From: Candidatus Heimdallarchaeota archaeon
Lineage (GTDB): Archaea; Asgardarchaeota; Heimdallarchaeia; JABLTI01
Assembly: GCA_019056785.1 (NCBI GenBank)
Contig: DXJV01000005.1
Location: 1 to 64,000, forward strand
Length of the DNA: 64,000 nt
Direction: 5' to 3'
Shown: positions 52,762 through 61,049 of the stretch, piece after piece
Layout: each line of letters opens with the position of its first letter
Numbering within the stretch: position 1 is the first letter of the stretch
Program-made: the position numbers and the translations under genes
The notes under the pieces: generated by a model
What the model was told of the DNA's origin: nothing
Databases searched by the model: none
What the model saw: the letters and a program-made list of their open reading frames with translations, nothing else

Positions 52762-53802
52762 TTAATTTTCACGAAGCTTCTGCAATGCTTGGTAAGCTGC
52801 TTCAGAAACAATCTTGTAGTTGCTTTTTTTGGCACTTTTTAATGCTTCTTTAACAGATGGGTCGCCAATTTTTCCCAAGGAAAGAATAATCTCTCGACGA
52901 ACGAAGGGGTTTGTATCGGTTCCTAATATTTCAACTAAATTTGGCACAGTACGCTGATCAGTCAATTTTCCCAACGCTTCTGCACACACTCGCCGGACAA
53001 TGTAGGATTGGTCTCGCAATAAGGTCCGGCTGAGAATACGGACTGCTATGTCCTTTATTTTTTCAAATCCTTCGATCTCTTCTTTTCTACTTAAATGGTG
53101 TTGTAAGATATTACCGATAGCAAAAACGATTTCTCTTTTCGCAAGTTCAAAGGATTCTTTTTCGAGGGCTCTACAAAGGACTTGGATAGATTCAATAGCT
53201 TTTATTCGATGGAGTGCCCATGCTGCAAGCATTCTATTTGTGGCGGTTGTGTCTTGTTGCAAGGTTTTTTCAAGAGCTACTCTCGCCGGTCGGACTTGAA
53301 CTTTCCCCAGAAGCCAAATAACTGCACGCCGAATCATTTGAGACCTGCTAGATGTCAGTAGTTTTAACAATTGATCGAGGATCGATTTGAAATTATAATT
53401 TTGGAGCCCAATTATCGCCCAATACTTAACCTCTTCACTAGTATCATTTAAGGCTTTCAAGAGGATTTGATAAGCTTCTTTTGTTTGTAATTTTCCGGCA
53501 ATCCAAATGGCTCGTGCGCGTAAATAACGATGTTCAGAAGTGTCAAAAAAAAGGTGTTTAACAATCTCAAATAATTGTCTGTCTTGTTTATCGAATAAAA
53601 GAAGGAGTGCCAGTTCACAAACGATATAGTCAGGGTCCTTGTTAATAATTGTCTTTAAAAGGTCATTAACTTCTGGTGTTTGCATATCTTTTAAGTAGAG
53701 AACTGCATTAAATCGTTCAAAGGGATTTGTTGATTGTAATTGTAGTTTGATCTGTTGTAAAGTTAGTTGTTCTGGTGGCTTTTCGGCGTTTAAATCTGTC
53801 AT
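52762..53802 (-). CDS. HEAT-repeat (PBS lyase-like) protein
   Basis: This is a 346-residue all-helical protein with HEAT repeats of about 31 residues. The repeating pattern can be read at VRRVCAEALGKLTDQRTVPNL, VRREIILSLGKIGDPSVKEAL, IRRAVIWLLGKVQVRPARVAL and YLRARAIWIAGKLQTKEAYQIL. Proteins of this kind bind other proteins; none of the residues suggests catalysis. It is a single gene between the ABC exporter operon and inositol-phosphate synthase. Its partner is unknown. Confidence 0.85.
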   Translation of the reverse strand: MTDLNAEKPPEQLTLQQIKLQLQSTNPFERFNAVLYLKDMQTPEVNDLLKTIINKDPDYIVCELALLLLFDKQDRQLFEIVKHLFFDTSEHRYLRARAIWIAGKLQTKEAYQILLKALNDTSEEVKYWAIIGLQNYNFKSILDQLLKLLTSSRSQMIRRAVIWLLGKVQVRPARVALEKTLQQDTTATNRMLAAWALHRIKAIESIQVLCRALEKESFELAKREIVFAIGNILQHHLSRKEEIEGFEKIKDIAVRILSRTLLRDQSYIVRRVCAEALGKLTDQRTVPNLVEILGTDTNPFVRREIILSLGKIGDPSVKEALKSAKKSNYKIVSEAAYQALQKLREN

Positions 53803-53946
53803 TCAGCTTTCCCATCATGTTGGATAAATAAAAGGCTGTTTAAATTTTTTTAAAAGATATGAAATAAAGTTTGGCAATGCAGCTTAAAAAAAAGGAAAAG
53901 TATTCCCCCAAGAAGGGGTAAATTATTTCTTTTGTTTTCTGTTTCT
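53803..53946. other. AT-rich gap between HEAT and inositol-phosphate synthase genes
   Basis: These 144 bases lie between two leftward genes. They contain the promoter of the HEAT gene and the end of the inositol-phosphate synthase transcript. The minus-strand complement of the A-run at 53886-53893 gives a short T-tract that could help termination. I see nothing else in it. Confidence 0.3.
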
Positions 53947-55185
53947 TTACTCTGTAATGATTTTTGCTTGCATCTTTGAAAGCTCGATTTTTCTTCCTTC
54001 ATGAACCCAATCGGTGAAAATTTGATATTGTTTAAAGGTATCACCGATGATGTCATCAATTGGGTGTTTGAAGAAGAAAGCCAATTCATGAATAGCGCCA
54101 AATTCACCTCTGGATTTAGCGAATAAAAGGCATCGAGCGATATCGATTGCTATTGGTGCTGCTAAAATAGAGTCAATTCCATGCCATGTGAATTGCAACG
54201 CCATTTTCGTTCCAAGAAATCCGCGATATGAGATATAGTCCCAAGCAACTTTGTGGTCAACTAGGGGTGGGAAATATTTGATTTCCGTAATAGAGAATGG
54301 AGAATAACCAATACTACTTGAGATTGCTTTGTCTTTGCTTTCGATCTTGCTTTCTTTGTTCTTATCTTTGCTTAGTGTTACACCATCGTCGTCCCCGAGG
54401 ATGTTGAACCCAGCCCAACCAAGGATCTTGAGATTCCTCATTTTGAACATTGGTGCGAGCGTTGTTTTCATCAGCGTTTCGCCTGTCTTTCCATCATCGC
54501 CCATATGGGGCACTTTGTTTTTGATGGCTAATTCACGAATTGCCGGAACAGTTGCTCCATGTGATGGTGTGAAATTTCCGTAAGGTATTTTCAGCTTCAA
54601 TGCGGCATAGGCATAGAGCATGCTTGCAGTTACTTTTTCGACTTTATTTTCGTCGATTAATCCTTCAAAGGCATCTAGCGATTGATGCTCTTCACTGAGT
54701 GGTATGTGCTGTTCTGTTGATGCAACATTCATCATGACGACTTCGCCATTTTTGTTCTTAAAACTCTCAAAGTCCTTCATCAATTGTCCTACTATCTCAG
54801 GGAGTGTTAAGCCATCAGCCTCGAGTGTTTGCAGGTTGCCAAGAGCCTGTACACCTGGTCCACAATTAATTGCCGTCCCTTTTTTAGCATAAACCTTCGA
54901 AAGCTCATTTTTAGCAGCATCTAGATAATGTCTTTGAAAATGATAGTTTTCTTCCCAAATCTTTTCTGAAGCTTGAAATGCGTTCTTGTCCAAAAAACGC
55001 ACTTCTGTACCTCCAAGTTTGATGTCATCTAAGGGAAACTTACTTCGAATGGGATCGCATTCGGGACTTTCTGTGACTATTCCTGCTTGTACTCGTGGCG
55101 CAGCACCCTTCTTAATAGCAGCAAGTCCTGTCAAAGTTGTGGTTGCGACTGCACCATAAGCACCGATAAACCAAATTCCAGTCAT
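53947..55185 (-). CDS. Myo-inositol-1-phosphate synthase
   Basis: Converts glucose-6-phosphate to inositol-1-phosphate with NAD, the first step toward inositol lipids such as archaetidylinositol. The product of about 412 residues begins directly with the dinucleotide fold GIWFIGAYGAVATTTLTGL. It shows MMNVASTEQHI, YGNFTPSHGATVPAI, HMGDDGKTGETLMKT and LGWAGFNILGDDDG, which line the NAD and substrate site in this family, and FTWHGIDSILAAPIAID near the end. ATG 55185 places the start close to the NAD loop; TTG 55194 is three codons longer. It lies 120 bases after the adenylate kinase gene. Confidence 0.95.
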   Translation of the reverse strand: MTGIWFIGAYGAVATTTLTGLAAIKKGAAPRVQAGIVTESPECDPIRSKFPLDDIKLGGTEVRFLDKNAFQASEKIWEENYHFQRHYLDAAKNELSKVYAKKGTAINCGPGVQALGNLQTLEADGLTLPEIVGQLMKDFESFKNKNGEVVMMNVASTEQHIPLSEEHQSLDAFEGLIDENKVEKVTASMLYAYAALKLKIPYGNFTPSHGATVPAIRELAIKNKVPHMGDDGKTGETLMKTTLAPMFKMRNLKILGWAGFNILGDDDGVTLSKDKNKESKIESKDKAISSSIGYSPFSITEIKYFPPLVDHKVAWDYISYRGFLGTKMALQFTWHGIDSILAAPIAIDIARCLLFAKSRGEFGAIHELAFFFKHPIDDIIGDTFKQYQIFTDWVHEGRKIELSKMQAKIITE

Positions 55186-55313
55186 TTCGATCAACTCACG
55201 TGAATCGTTTATTATATGGTCATATAATATTTACTCTTTAAAATACTTTAGGTTTTAATTTAAAAAAGGTAATAAAAAAATTTTAAGAAAAAGTTAAAAG
55301 GAAAAATATGCGT

Positions 55314-55913
55314 TCAAGCCTTCATGGCTTTTAAATTCTCGAAAAGAACTCTTCCGGCTTCGGTTGCTTTTCCTTGTCTGTTTGGGATAACTAAAAGTAG
55401 TGCACCTGTTTTTTGCCCGATAGAGGCCGCAACTATTTTGTTTAGAAGCTGGTGTTCCATAAGCAAGTCCAGTGAATCTTCGTCTCGTGCACGGCTTGTG
55501 TCTAATTCCCGCCTCTTTTTAATCTCTTCAGCAGTAGTTTCGATTAAAACCAGTAGTTTCGGATGAAATGCCTCTGAGACCCAGGAAGGAATGCCTTGAA
55601 GAAAGCTCCCTATACCGGTTTTAATAGTAAAATGGGTGTCTACTATAACCACTTTCCCTTTGGCTCTTTCAGCAATCTCTAAAGCAGCTTGGCGTTGAAT
55701 CTCCTTTTGGGCTCTTGGTGGAAGCTTTCGCATAGCATCTCGGTGTTTTACATTATAGTTTTTTTCAGCAATTTCCATCATAACAGTTCCATAGATAATT
55801 ACAGAGATGTCGAAATTCTCTGCTCGTGCAATTTTTAATGCTTCATTAATTACAGTAGTCTTTCCTACCCCAGGTATGCCACCAACAATAGCAATATAGC
55901 TTTCGTTGTTCAT
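55314..55913 (-). CDS. adkA: Archaeal-type adenylate kinase
   Basis: Interconverts ATP plus AMP with two ADP. The 199-residue protein is of the archaeal AdkA type, distinct from the bacterial enzyme. It shows the P-loop GGIPGVGKTTVINEA, the early YGTVMMEIAEK segment, RDAMRKLPPRAQKEIQ, VIVDTHFTIKT and the Arg-rich lid region RRELDTSRARDEDS. It starts 15 bases after the coiled-coil gene at 55929-57488, so they are probably co-transcribed. Length and motifs are normal. Confidence 0.95.
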   Translation of the reverse strand: MNNESYIAIVGGIPGVGKTTVINEALKIARAENFDISVIIYGTVMMEIAEKNYNVKHRDAMRKLPPRAQKEIQRQAALEIAERAKGKVVIVDTHFTIKTGIGSFLQGIPSWVSEAFHPKLLVLIETTAEEIKKRRELDTSRARDEDSLDLLMEHQLLNKIVAASIGQKTGALLLVIPNRQGKATEAGRVLFENLKAMKA

Positions 55914-55928
55914 TTTTCTACCTCAAAA

Positions 55929-57488
55929 TTAAAACATTAAATTGGTCAACAATTCGTTGATCTTTTTATATGTTCGTTTAGAAATGATGTTGTTCGTAAG
56001 CAGATATTCGAGTCCTTGTTTGACAGCCCCGGCAAATTCGCCTGTTGCAAGAAGATTTGTTGCTCGCAAGTTGTCAAAGGATTGTTTCAATTTCCTGTTA
56101 AATACCAATTCTTCTGCAAGTTTATCCGCAACCTCTTTGCCTCCGATCAGGGCGGAGTCTCGGTCGGCATTTGGATAATCAATTCGAGATCCTCCTCGTG
56201 GTTTAGTTAATGGTGGGATAACAAAATAACGGGTCTCTTTTTTATCTTGAAACCGAATTAAATAAAGAGAAAGCAAAATCGAGCGAGGAATGTTGCCGCT
56301 TATGGAAAAAGCTGATTTATTTATCATTTCCTTGCGATTCTTGACAACGGCATCCATTTTTTTACAAAGCTCATCTGTATTTTGCTTAATCCTGTCTTTC
56401 ATCTCTAGTAAATCCCCAAGAGAGCGGTCCCGTTGCATGCGAAGTTCGTCTAGTTCGTTTTCAGCATTGGCTTTCTTAACCTCATACTCAGTAATGGCTT
56501 TTTGTTTTCCCTCTTCAAAATTTTTCGTAATTTCATTCAAAGCCTTTGCAAGATTTTTCCGGTCATTTTCGAGAGTTTTAACTTTGTTAGCGATATTATC
56601 AATTTGCCCTTTGCTCTTGGACAAAAAAGATTGCATATTCTCACGGAATTTTGGTGTTTCAATAGAAGGGATGTCGTTTAATATTTTGCGTGCATGTTCT
56701 TGAATGGGATTGATCATTCCTGTTAGACCAAGTGTACTGGATTCAAACTTCGAAAGCTCTCGAAAAATCGCTTGGTTAGCTTTTTCTAATTGAGAATCGA
56801 TTATGTCATCTAAACGCTCTTTGTAGCGTTCAATGCGTTCTTGAACCTCCTCTTGTTTGCTCTGGATTCTTGATGTAAATGTTCTTTCGATGTTCTCAAT
56901 CTCCGAATTAATTTCTGCTAACCATTGGCGAGCGAGCTCTTGAAATCGTTCTTTAATTTCCGAGAACTGGGGGATTTCATTCAAATAGGTTATTACTTCA
57001 GCATTAATGCTATCCTCAAAACTGGGCAAAATCAATGGTTTGTCGATACGCCCTAATTCACTCGCAGTTTTTGCCAGAGTTATTGTGGATTTTGAGAAAT
57101 TGTGATTAAAAAGTGGATAATTTTGTGTGTTTAAAATTAATGTATCATTTGCATCCTGTAAATTATTGGTAAAAGCTTTTAAAGTAGACGCATCTTGGAC
57201 CGCTTTTAGATGGGCAATAACATTTGAAAGAGAAAGGTCATTAACTGATGTACCTCCACCATATATTCCAAGAGAATCGATAACCACAAGTCGTTGCTGC
57301 ACAGAATCAAAATAAAGGCGCCAATAGAATTTCGATACTTGTGTTAAACGTTCTTTTGTCCGTTTAAAAAGTCCACCTTTTTTTATCTTATCACCAACCA
57401 CTCCTATAACAAAAGCTAGTTCTGCTTCGAGAGGAATGTCTTTTCTATCTACAATAAAGGGAATAACTGTTTCCTCTTGGATACTCAT
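55929..57488 (-). CDS. Long coiled-coil protein of unknown function
   Basis: I do not recognise the family. The 519 residues fall into three parts. The first is an N-terminal alpha/beta domain (about 1-175) with PFIVDRKDIPLEAELAFVIG and FYWRLYFDSVQQRLVVIDSLG. A coiled coil follows (about 185-405), broken near GLTGMINPIQEH. The C-terminal domain (about 405-519) contains the strand TRYFVIPPLTKPRGG and ends with a winged-helix-like segment (GLEYLLTNNIISKRTYKKINEL). There is no membrane segment. It lies between the pseudo-GTPase-like gene and adkA on one strand. The design fits a structural or SMC-like adaptor protein, but that is a guess. Confidence 0.6.
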   Translation of the reverse strand: MSIQEETVIPFIVDRKDIPLEAELAFVIGVVGDKIKKGGLFKRTKERLTQVSKFYWRLYFDSVQQRLVVIDSLGIYGGGTSVNDLSLSNVIAHLKAVQDASTLKAFTNNLQDANDTLILNTQNYPLFNHNFSKSTITLAKTASELGRIDKPLILPSFEDSINAEVITYLNEIPQFSEIKERFQELARQWLAEINSEIENIERTFTSRIQSKQEEVQERIERYKERLDDIIDSQLEKANQAIFRELSKFESSTLGLTGMINPIQEHARKILNDIPSIETPKFRENMQSFLSKSKGQIDNIANKVKTLENDRKNLAKALNEITKNFEEGKQKAITEYEVKKANAENELDELRMQRDRSLGDLLEMKDRIKQNTDELCKKMDAVVKNRKEMINKSAFSISGNIPRSILLSLYLIRFQDKKETRYFVIPPLTKPRGGSRIDYPNADRDSALIGGKEVADKLAEELVFNRKLKQSFDNLRATNLLATGEFAGAVKQGLEYLLTNNIISKRTYKKINELLTNLMF

Positions 57489-57629
57489 ATCAAATCACAA
57501 CATCTTGATTATTGAACTACTGCTTCAAAGATTCTTTTTAATTGTTCATTTAACGTACTTTTACAGCTATTTTAAAACTTAGGATAGAGCAAAAAGAACG
57601 CGTAAAAATTAATGTTGGGTTAATCTTTT

Positions 57630-58676
57630 CTATCGCCTTTTCTTTCGCTTTTGTTTCTTTGTTTTTTCTTCCAATATTCTCTCCTCCTTAAGATAAGGGC
57701 AATTAACTTCATAAAGCGACCAAAGGCGTTCTAATTGATAGGCAATGTCTTCATTAGGTTTGCCCCCTTTCAATGAATAGAAACTACCATCATGAAGAGC
57801 ATAAAGAATGGCTAAAGCTTGTAAATTGTCAAATTGCAAGTAATTTGAATATCCTTTCTTTTCTTCCACAACACAAAGTTTTCGATAGTGCTTACAGGGT
57901 TTGGGACAATTAAGGCATTGAGTGATGTTAGCTTTGACTTGATTCCGGTAAAAATCAACCTCAAAAGTGAATTTTTTATCGTGGACAAGCACAATGCCAT
58001 CAGGTAATAATTCATACCCAATTTTCATAACTAAATTTTTGACCTTTTCAAAAGTATTCTTGTTAAAAATTTTGTAAATATTGGCTGGTTTGTTGCTGTT
58101 GGAAATGAAGGTATGATACTCCCCGGAAATAATATCTTGGGCAATTTTTTGACCGATGATTTCAAAAACCGAGGAAATTTCTTCCAGGGAATTAATTTTC
58201 TTATAGAAAATGTTCCTTGATTGATCAGAAACATTGAGGTTATTTATTGTTCGATTAACTACTTCTCTATTGAAATTTTGCTCTTGGTTCATAGCTACAA
58301 AAGTGATGGGAATTCCTTTTGGGGCAATGCTTGCTAATCCTCTGACCAATTCAATATCCGAGGGGTTTTTTGTGACGATAATTGAATGGCAAACCCCAGA
58401 GAAATATGCTGCACGAAAGAGGTCAAAACGGGCTTCATTATTTATCAACCAAATGGACATGCATAAAGTGCCTAAACGTGTTTGAACTTTTGAAATTACA
58501 GGGTACATTCCAATAGTGTTTAAACAATTAACGTTGATGGCAGATTCTGACCAATTTCTTAATTGTTGGGCAAGTGTTTTAATGTCATCTGAAAAAAGTA
58601 GCAATTTGCTAAGATAAATGTTTGGGGTTGTTTCTATTTCATTCTCTTCTGAGAAGCCTCTTCCAGATAAACTCAA
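57630..58676 (-). CDS. Putative degenerate small-GTPase-like protein with Cys-rich C-terminus
   Basis: This is a 348-residue protein. Residues about 20-190 follow the strand and helix order of a Ras/Rab GTPase but have lost its motifs. KLLLFSDDIKTLAQQL stands where KIxLxGxGGVGKTSL is expected, NTIGMYPV stands for switch I, IWLINNEARFDLFRAAYFSG mirrors IWDxAGQExFxxxRxxYxxG, and ITFVAMNQE stands for the NKxD strand. No P-loop, DxxG or NKxD remains, so nucleotide binding is not expected. The C-terminal part has CLNCPKPCKHYRKLC, a likely metal site, and a very basic tail. TTG 58676 has GAGGG seven bases upstream. The GTPase relation is my alignment by eye. Confidence 0.6.
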   Translation of the reverse strand: MSLSGRGFSEENEIETTPNIYLSKLLLFSDDIKTLAQQLRNWSESAINVNCLNTIGMYPVISKVQTRLGTLCMSIWLINNEARFDLFRAAYFSGVCHSIIVTKNPSDIELVRGLASIAPKGIPITFVAMNQEQNFNREVVNRTINNLNVSDQSRNIFYKKINSLEEISSVFEIIGQKIAQDIISGEYHTFISNSNKPANIYKIFNKNTFEKVKNLVMKIGYELLPDGIVLVHDKKFTFEVDFYRNQVKANITQCLNCPKPCKHYRKLCVVEEKKGYSNYLQFDNLQALAILYALHDGSFYSLKGGKPNEDIAYQLERLWSLYEVNCPYLKEERILEEKTKKQKRKKRR

Positions 58677-58909
58677 TTAATTGCCCTCAATATACTTACT
58701 AAGTATTGTTGAATATATGAATTGAATTACCATTACTTTCGATTATAATTTTATTTATTGTTCTATCTTATAAATAAGTTATGTTTTACAAAAAGAAATG
58801 CAATAAATGTGCTCGAGAATGGTATAATTTGGTTAATGAACTATCTTTTTTATCAAAAGACTTTTTAATATAGGACTCACAAATGATTTAATGAAAAATA
58901 AAAAGGATT
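58677..58909. promoter_or_regulatory. Divergent region before aIF1A gene
   Basis: This AT-rich gap of 233 bases lies between the leftward pseudo-GTPase-like gene and the rightward aIF1A gene. TTATAAATA at about 58768-58776 is a good box A match on the plus strand. A 30-codon open frame (58781-58873) starts just after it. AAGG before GTG 58910 could serve as the Shine-Dalgarno sequence of aIF1A. No tRNA-like structure is seen. Confidence 0.35.
58781..58873 (+). CDS. Possible 30-residue CxxC microprotein
   Basis: An ATG-to-TAG frame encodes 30 residues with one CNKC motif and an aromatic, hydrophobic remainder (the sequence begins MFYKKKCNKC). It has no Shine-Dalgarno sequence, and the nearest box A is too close for a normal leader, so chance is a strong possibility. 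The CxxC could be half of a zinc site in a dimer. It is listed because the gap is otherwise empty and the frame is too short for usual gene calling. Confidence 0.15.
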   Translation: MFYKKKCNKCAREWYNLVNELSFLSKDFLI

Positions 58910-59305
58910 GTGAAAAATTTAAGTCAAAGAAAACCAAAACCTAAGAAAGGACAAAAAAGATCCTATCGCTCACGCCAAGAACAAGGCACCTCCTTCCAAA
59001 TTACCGGTGCAGATGGGCAACCAGAGCACATACGAGTGAGATTGCCAAAAGAGGGCGAAGTTTTGGGTATTGTAACACAAATTCTTGGAGCCGACAGAAT
59101 AAAAGTCAGATGCACAGATGGAAAAACGCGAACAGTGCGCATTCCTGGAAAGCATCGCAAACGTCTGTGGATCAGACAAAACGATGTAGTTAGTGTGATG
59201 CCGTGGTACGGCTTACAAGAAGATACTCGTGCAGATTTAGTTTATCGTTATAATCGAAATCAAGCAAATTGGTTAGAAGATAAGGGCTATATCTCTTTAG
59301 ATTAA
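58910..59305 (+). CDS. Translation initiation factor aIF1A
   Basis: This is a 131-residue homologue of eIF1A/IF1, which binds the A site of the small ribosomal subunit and helps start-codon selection. It has a basic N-terminal tail (RKPKPKKGQKRSYRSRQ), an OB fold (GEVLGIVTQILGADRIKVRC, KTRTVRIPGKHRKRLWI) and the family's DVVSVMPWYGLQEDTRADLVYRY. The start is GTG 58910. It is followed by the Rio1 kinase and a KH protein, all acting on the small subunit; this gene order is common in archaea. Confidence 0.96.
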   Translation: MKNLSQRKPKPKKGQKRSYRSRQEQGTSFQITGADGQPEHIRVRLPKEGEVLGIVTQILGADRIKVRCTDGKTRTVRIPGKHRKRLWIRQNDVVSVMPWYGLQEDTRADLVYRYNRNQANWLEDKGYISLD

Positions 59306-59397
59306 ACTAGTTATTGTTAGAAACAACAATTAATGGTCTCGAGTTTTCACTTTGCGTGTAAAGTACATTGCTTGCATATGACAGGAGGAGTAGCAAT

Positions 59398-60291
59398 TTG
59401 ACAAAAAAACGAAAGCGGGCAAAAGCACCACCATCTGATGAGCTAGAAGAGGATTTTTTGGGTTTCGAAGACAATGCTGCAATAGATAAACAGCTGAAGG
59501 ACATCGACCGGTTAGAAGTAGAACGGATTGACGAGAAAAAACAGAAGTTAAAAGATAGCGATGAGCAAAAAGTTGCTGAGTCGGTTTTAGACGTTGAAAC
59601 ACGAACAACACTATTCAAGATGCGCCAGAAAAATGTTTTTGAAACGATGACGGGTGTTATTTCGACTGGAAAAGAAGCTAATGTATATCATGCCTATACA
59701 GCTGATGGCTCTGAAGTTGCAATTAAAGTCTACCGCACTTCCACGAATATTTTCAAAGGGCTTCAAATGTATATTTTGGGAGATCCACGGTTTGCAAAAA
59801 TAAAACGTGACCAACGCTCGTTTGTCTACGCTTGGGCAAAAAAAGAGTTTAAAAATCTCTCGCGAGCATACAAAGCCTCTGTGTCTGTACCAATACCGGT
59901 TATCTGTGTCAAAGATGTTGTTGTCATGGAATTTATTGGCAAAAATGGCATTCCATATCCACTTCTTAAAGATGAACTAATTCGAAAAGCAGAGAAAGTT
60001 TACAAAGAAGTGCTGGAAAACATCAAAAAACTCTATCATAAGGCAAGACTGGTTCATGCAGATCTTTCGGAATACAATATAATTTATACGCCAAAAATTT
60101 ATTTTATTGATATTTCACAAGCAGTGCTTTTGGAGCATCCCTTATCCCTGACTTTTCTCTATAGAGACATTAAGAATGTTAATCACTTTTTCCAAGCACT
60201 TGATGTACCAATAATTGAAAATGATGCATTTTTTGAAGAAATTGTTGGAGAACCTCCCTCACCACGCATCAAATCTTTCATAATTAAATAA
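59398..60291 (+). CDS. RIO1-type serine/protein kinase
   Basis: This atypical kinase, of about 297 residues, acts in late maturation of the 30S ribosomal subunit. The ATP loop reads STGKEANVYHAY, with the catalytic Lys in VAIKVYRTS. The long RIO1 insertion follows, then the catalytic loop LVHADLSEYNIIY and the metal loop YFIDISQAV. A charged, probably disordered N-terminus of about 85 residues precedes the kinase domain. TTG 59398 has AGGAGG nine bases upstream; the longer frame begins at 59368. It lies between aIF1A and the Dim2/Pno1-like KH protein. Confidence 0.95.
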   Translation: MTKKRKRAKAPPSDELEEDFLGFEDNAAIDKQLKDIDRLEVERIDEKKQKLKDSDEQKVAESVLDVETRTTLFKMRQKNVFETMTGVISTGKEANVYHAYTADGSEVAIKVYRTSTNIFKGLQMYILGDPRFAKIKRDQRSFVYAWAKKEFKNLSRAYKASVSVPIPVICVKDVVVMEFIGKNGIPYPLLKDELIRKAEKVYKEVLENIKKLYHKARLVHADLSEYNIIYTPKIYFIDISQAVLLEHPLSLTFLYRDIKNVNHFFQALDVPIIENDAFFEEIVGEPPSPRIKSFIIK

Positions 60292-60373
60292 ACTTGAAAA
60301 CAATTAAGTGATAGTGATACAAAATCATTAAAAATAGAAAAATGAAAAAAGGTTTGACTGGAGGAAAAAGCTG

Positions 60374-61033
60374 TTGGACTTTCACGAAGAAGAAGAAGAA
60401 TTCACAGACCAAGAAGCATTAGATGATGAAGAATTTACAGAGGAAGATATAAGTCGGTTTCTAGTAACAATCCCTCACAATCGAATTGGCGCATTAATCG
60501 GTCCGAAGGGACGTGTAAAATCCCGTTTGGAAAAACTAACAGGTGTTGATATTGAGATTGACAGTTCCTCAGGTGAGGTGCTCATTAGTTCAACAGCAAA
60601 TTTGAAGGATCCTTTTCTCATTTTTAAAGCGAGAGACTTTGTGCAAGCAGTAGGTCGAGGATTTAACCCAGAAGCGGCTTTTACTCTCTTAGATGATGAC
60701 ATTTATCTCGAGATTATTAATTTAAAATATCTTCTAGGAAATAATCCAAACAAGTTACGACGTTTTAGAGGGAGAATAATCGGACGGGAAGGGAAAACGC
60801 GACAAATTATTGAAGAAACAACTGGTACCAAAATTTCTGTCTTTGGGAATACCGTAGGTATAATCGGGACACATGACCGGTTGCGAGTGGCGAAAGAAGC
60901 AATAGAGATGCTTATTGGTGGCTCAAAGCATGGCACTGTCTATTCTTACCTCGAGGAGAAAGCACAAACATTCAAATTAAGTTCTCGTGAGTTGTGGGAA
61001 AAAGCTTCGAAGGATGCCAGAAAACCATTCTAA
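60374..61033 (+). CDS. KH-domain RNA-binding protein (Dim2/Pno1-like)
   Basis: This is a 219-residue protein with two KH domains, the archaeal relative of Pno1/Dim2, which binds the 3' end of small-subunit rRNA during maturation. KH1 is NRIGALIGPKGRVKSRLEKL with IDSSSGEVLI. KH2 is RGRIIGREGKTRQIIEETTG with ISVFGNTVGIIG. The first 30 residues are strongly acidic. TTG 60374 has GGAGG nine bases upstream. It completes the aIF1A-Rio1-KH set, and Rio1 and Dim2 act at the same step. The next gene begins 16 bases after its stop. Confidence 0.95.
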   Translation: MDFHEEEEEFTDQEALDDEEFTEEDISRFLVTIPHNRIGALIGPKGRVKSRLEKLTGVDIEIDSSSGEVLISSTANLKDPFLIFKARDFVQAVGRGFNPEAAFTLLDDDIYLEIINLKYLLGNNPNKLRRFRGRIIGREGKTRQIIEETTGTKISVFGNTVGIIGTHDRLRVAKEAIEMLIGGSKHGTVYSYLEEKAQTFKLSSRELWEKASKDARKPF

Positions 61034-61049
61034 GACTAAAGTGTTGAAA

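Noticed and set aside
56290-56703. 137-residue open frame opposite the coiled-coil gene
   Set aside because: Ser/Phe/Leu-rich complement of a coiled-coil coding region, with no Shine-Dalgarno sequence or domain.
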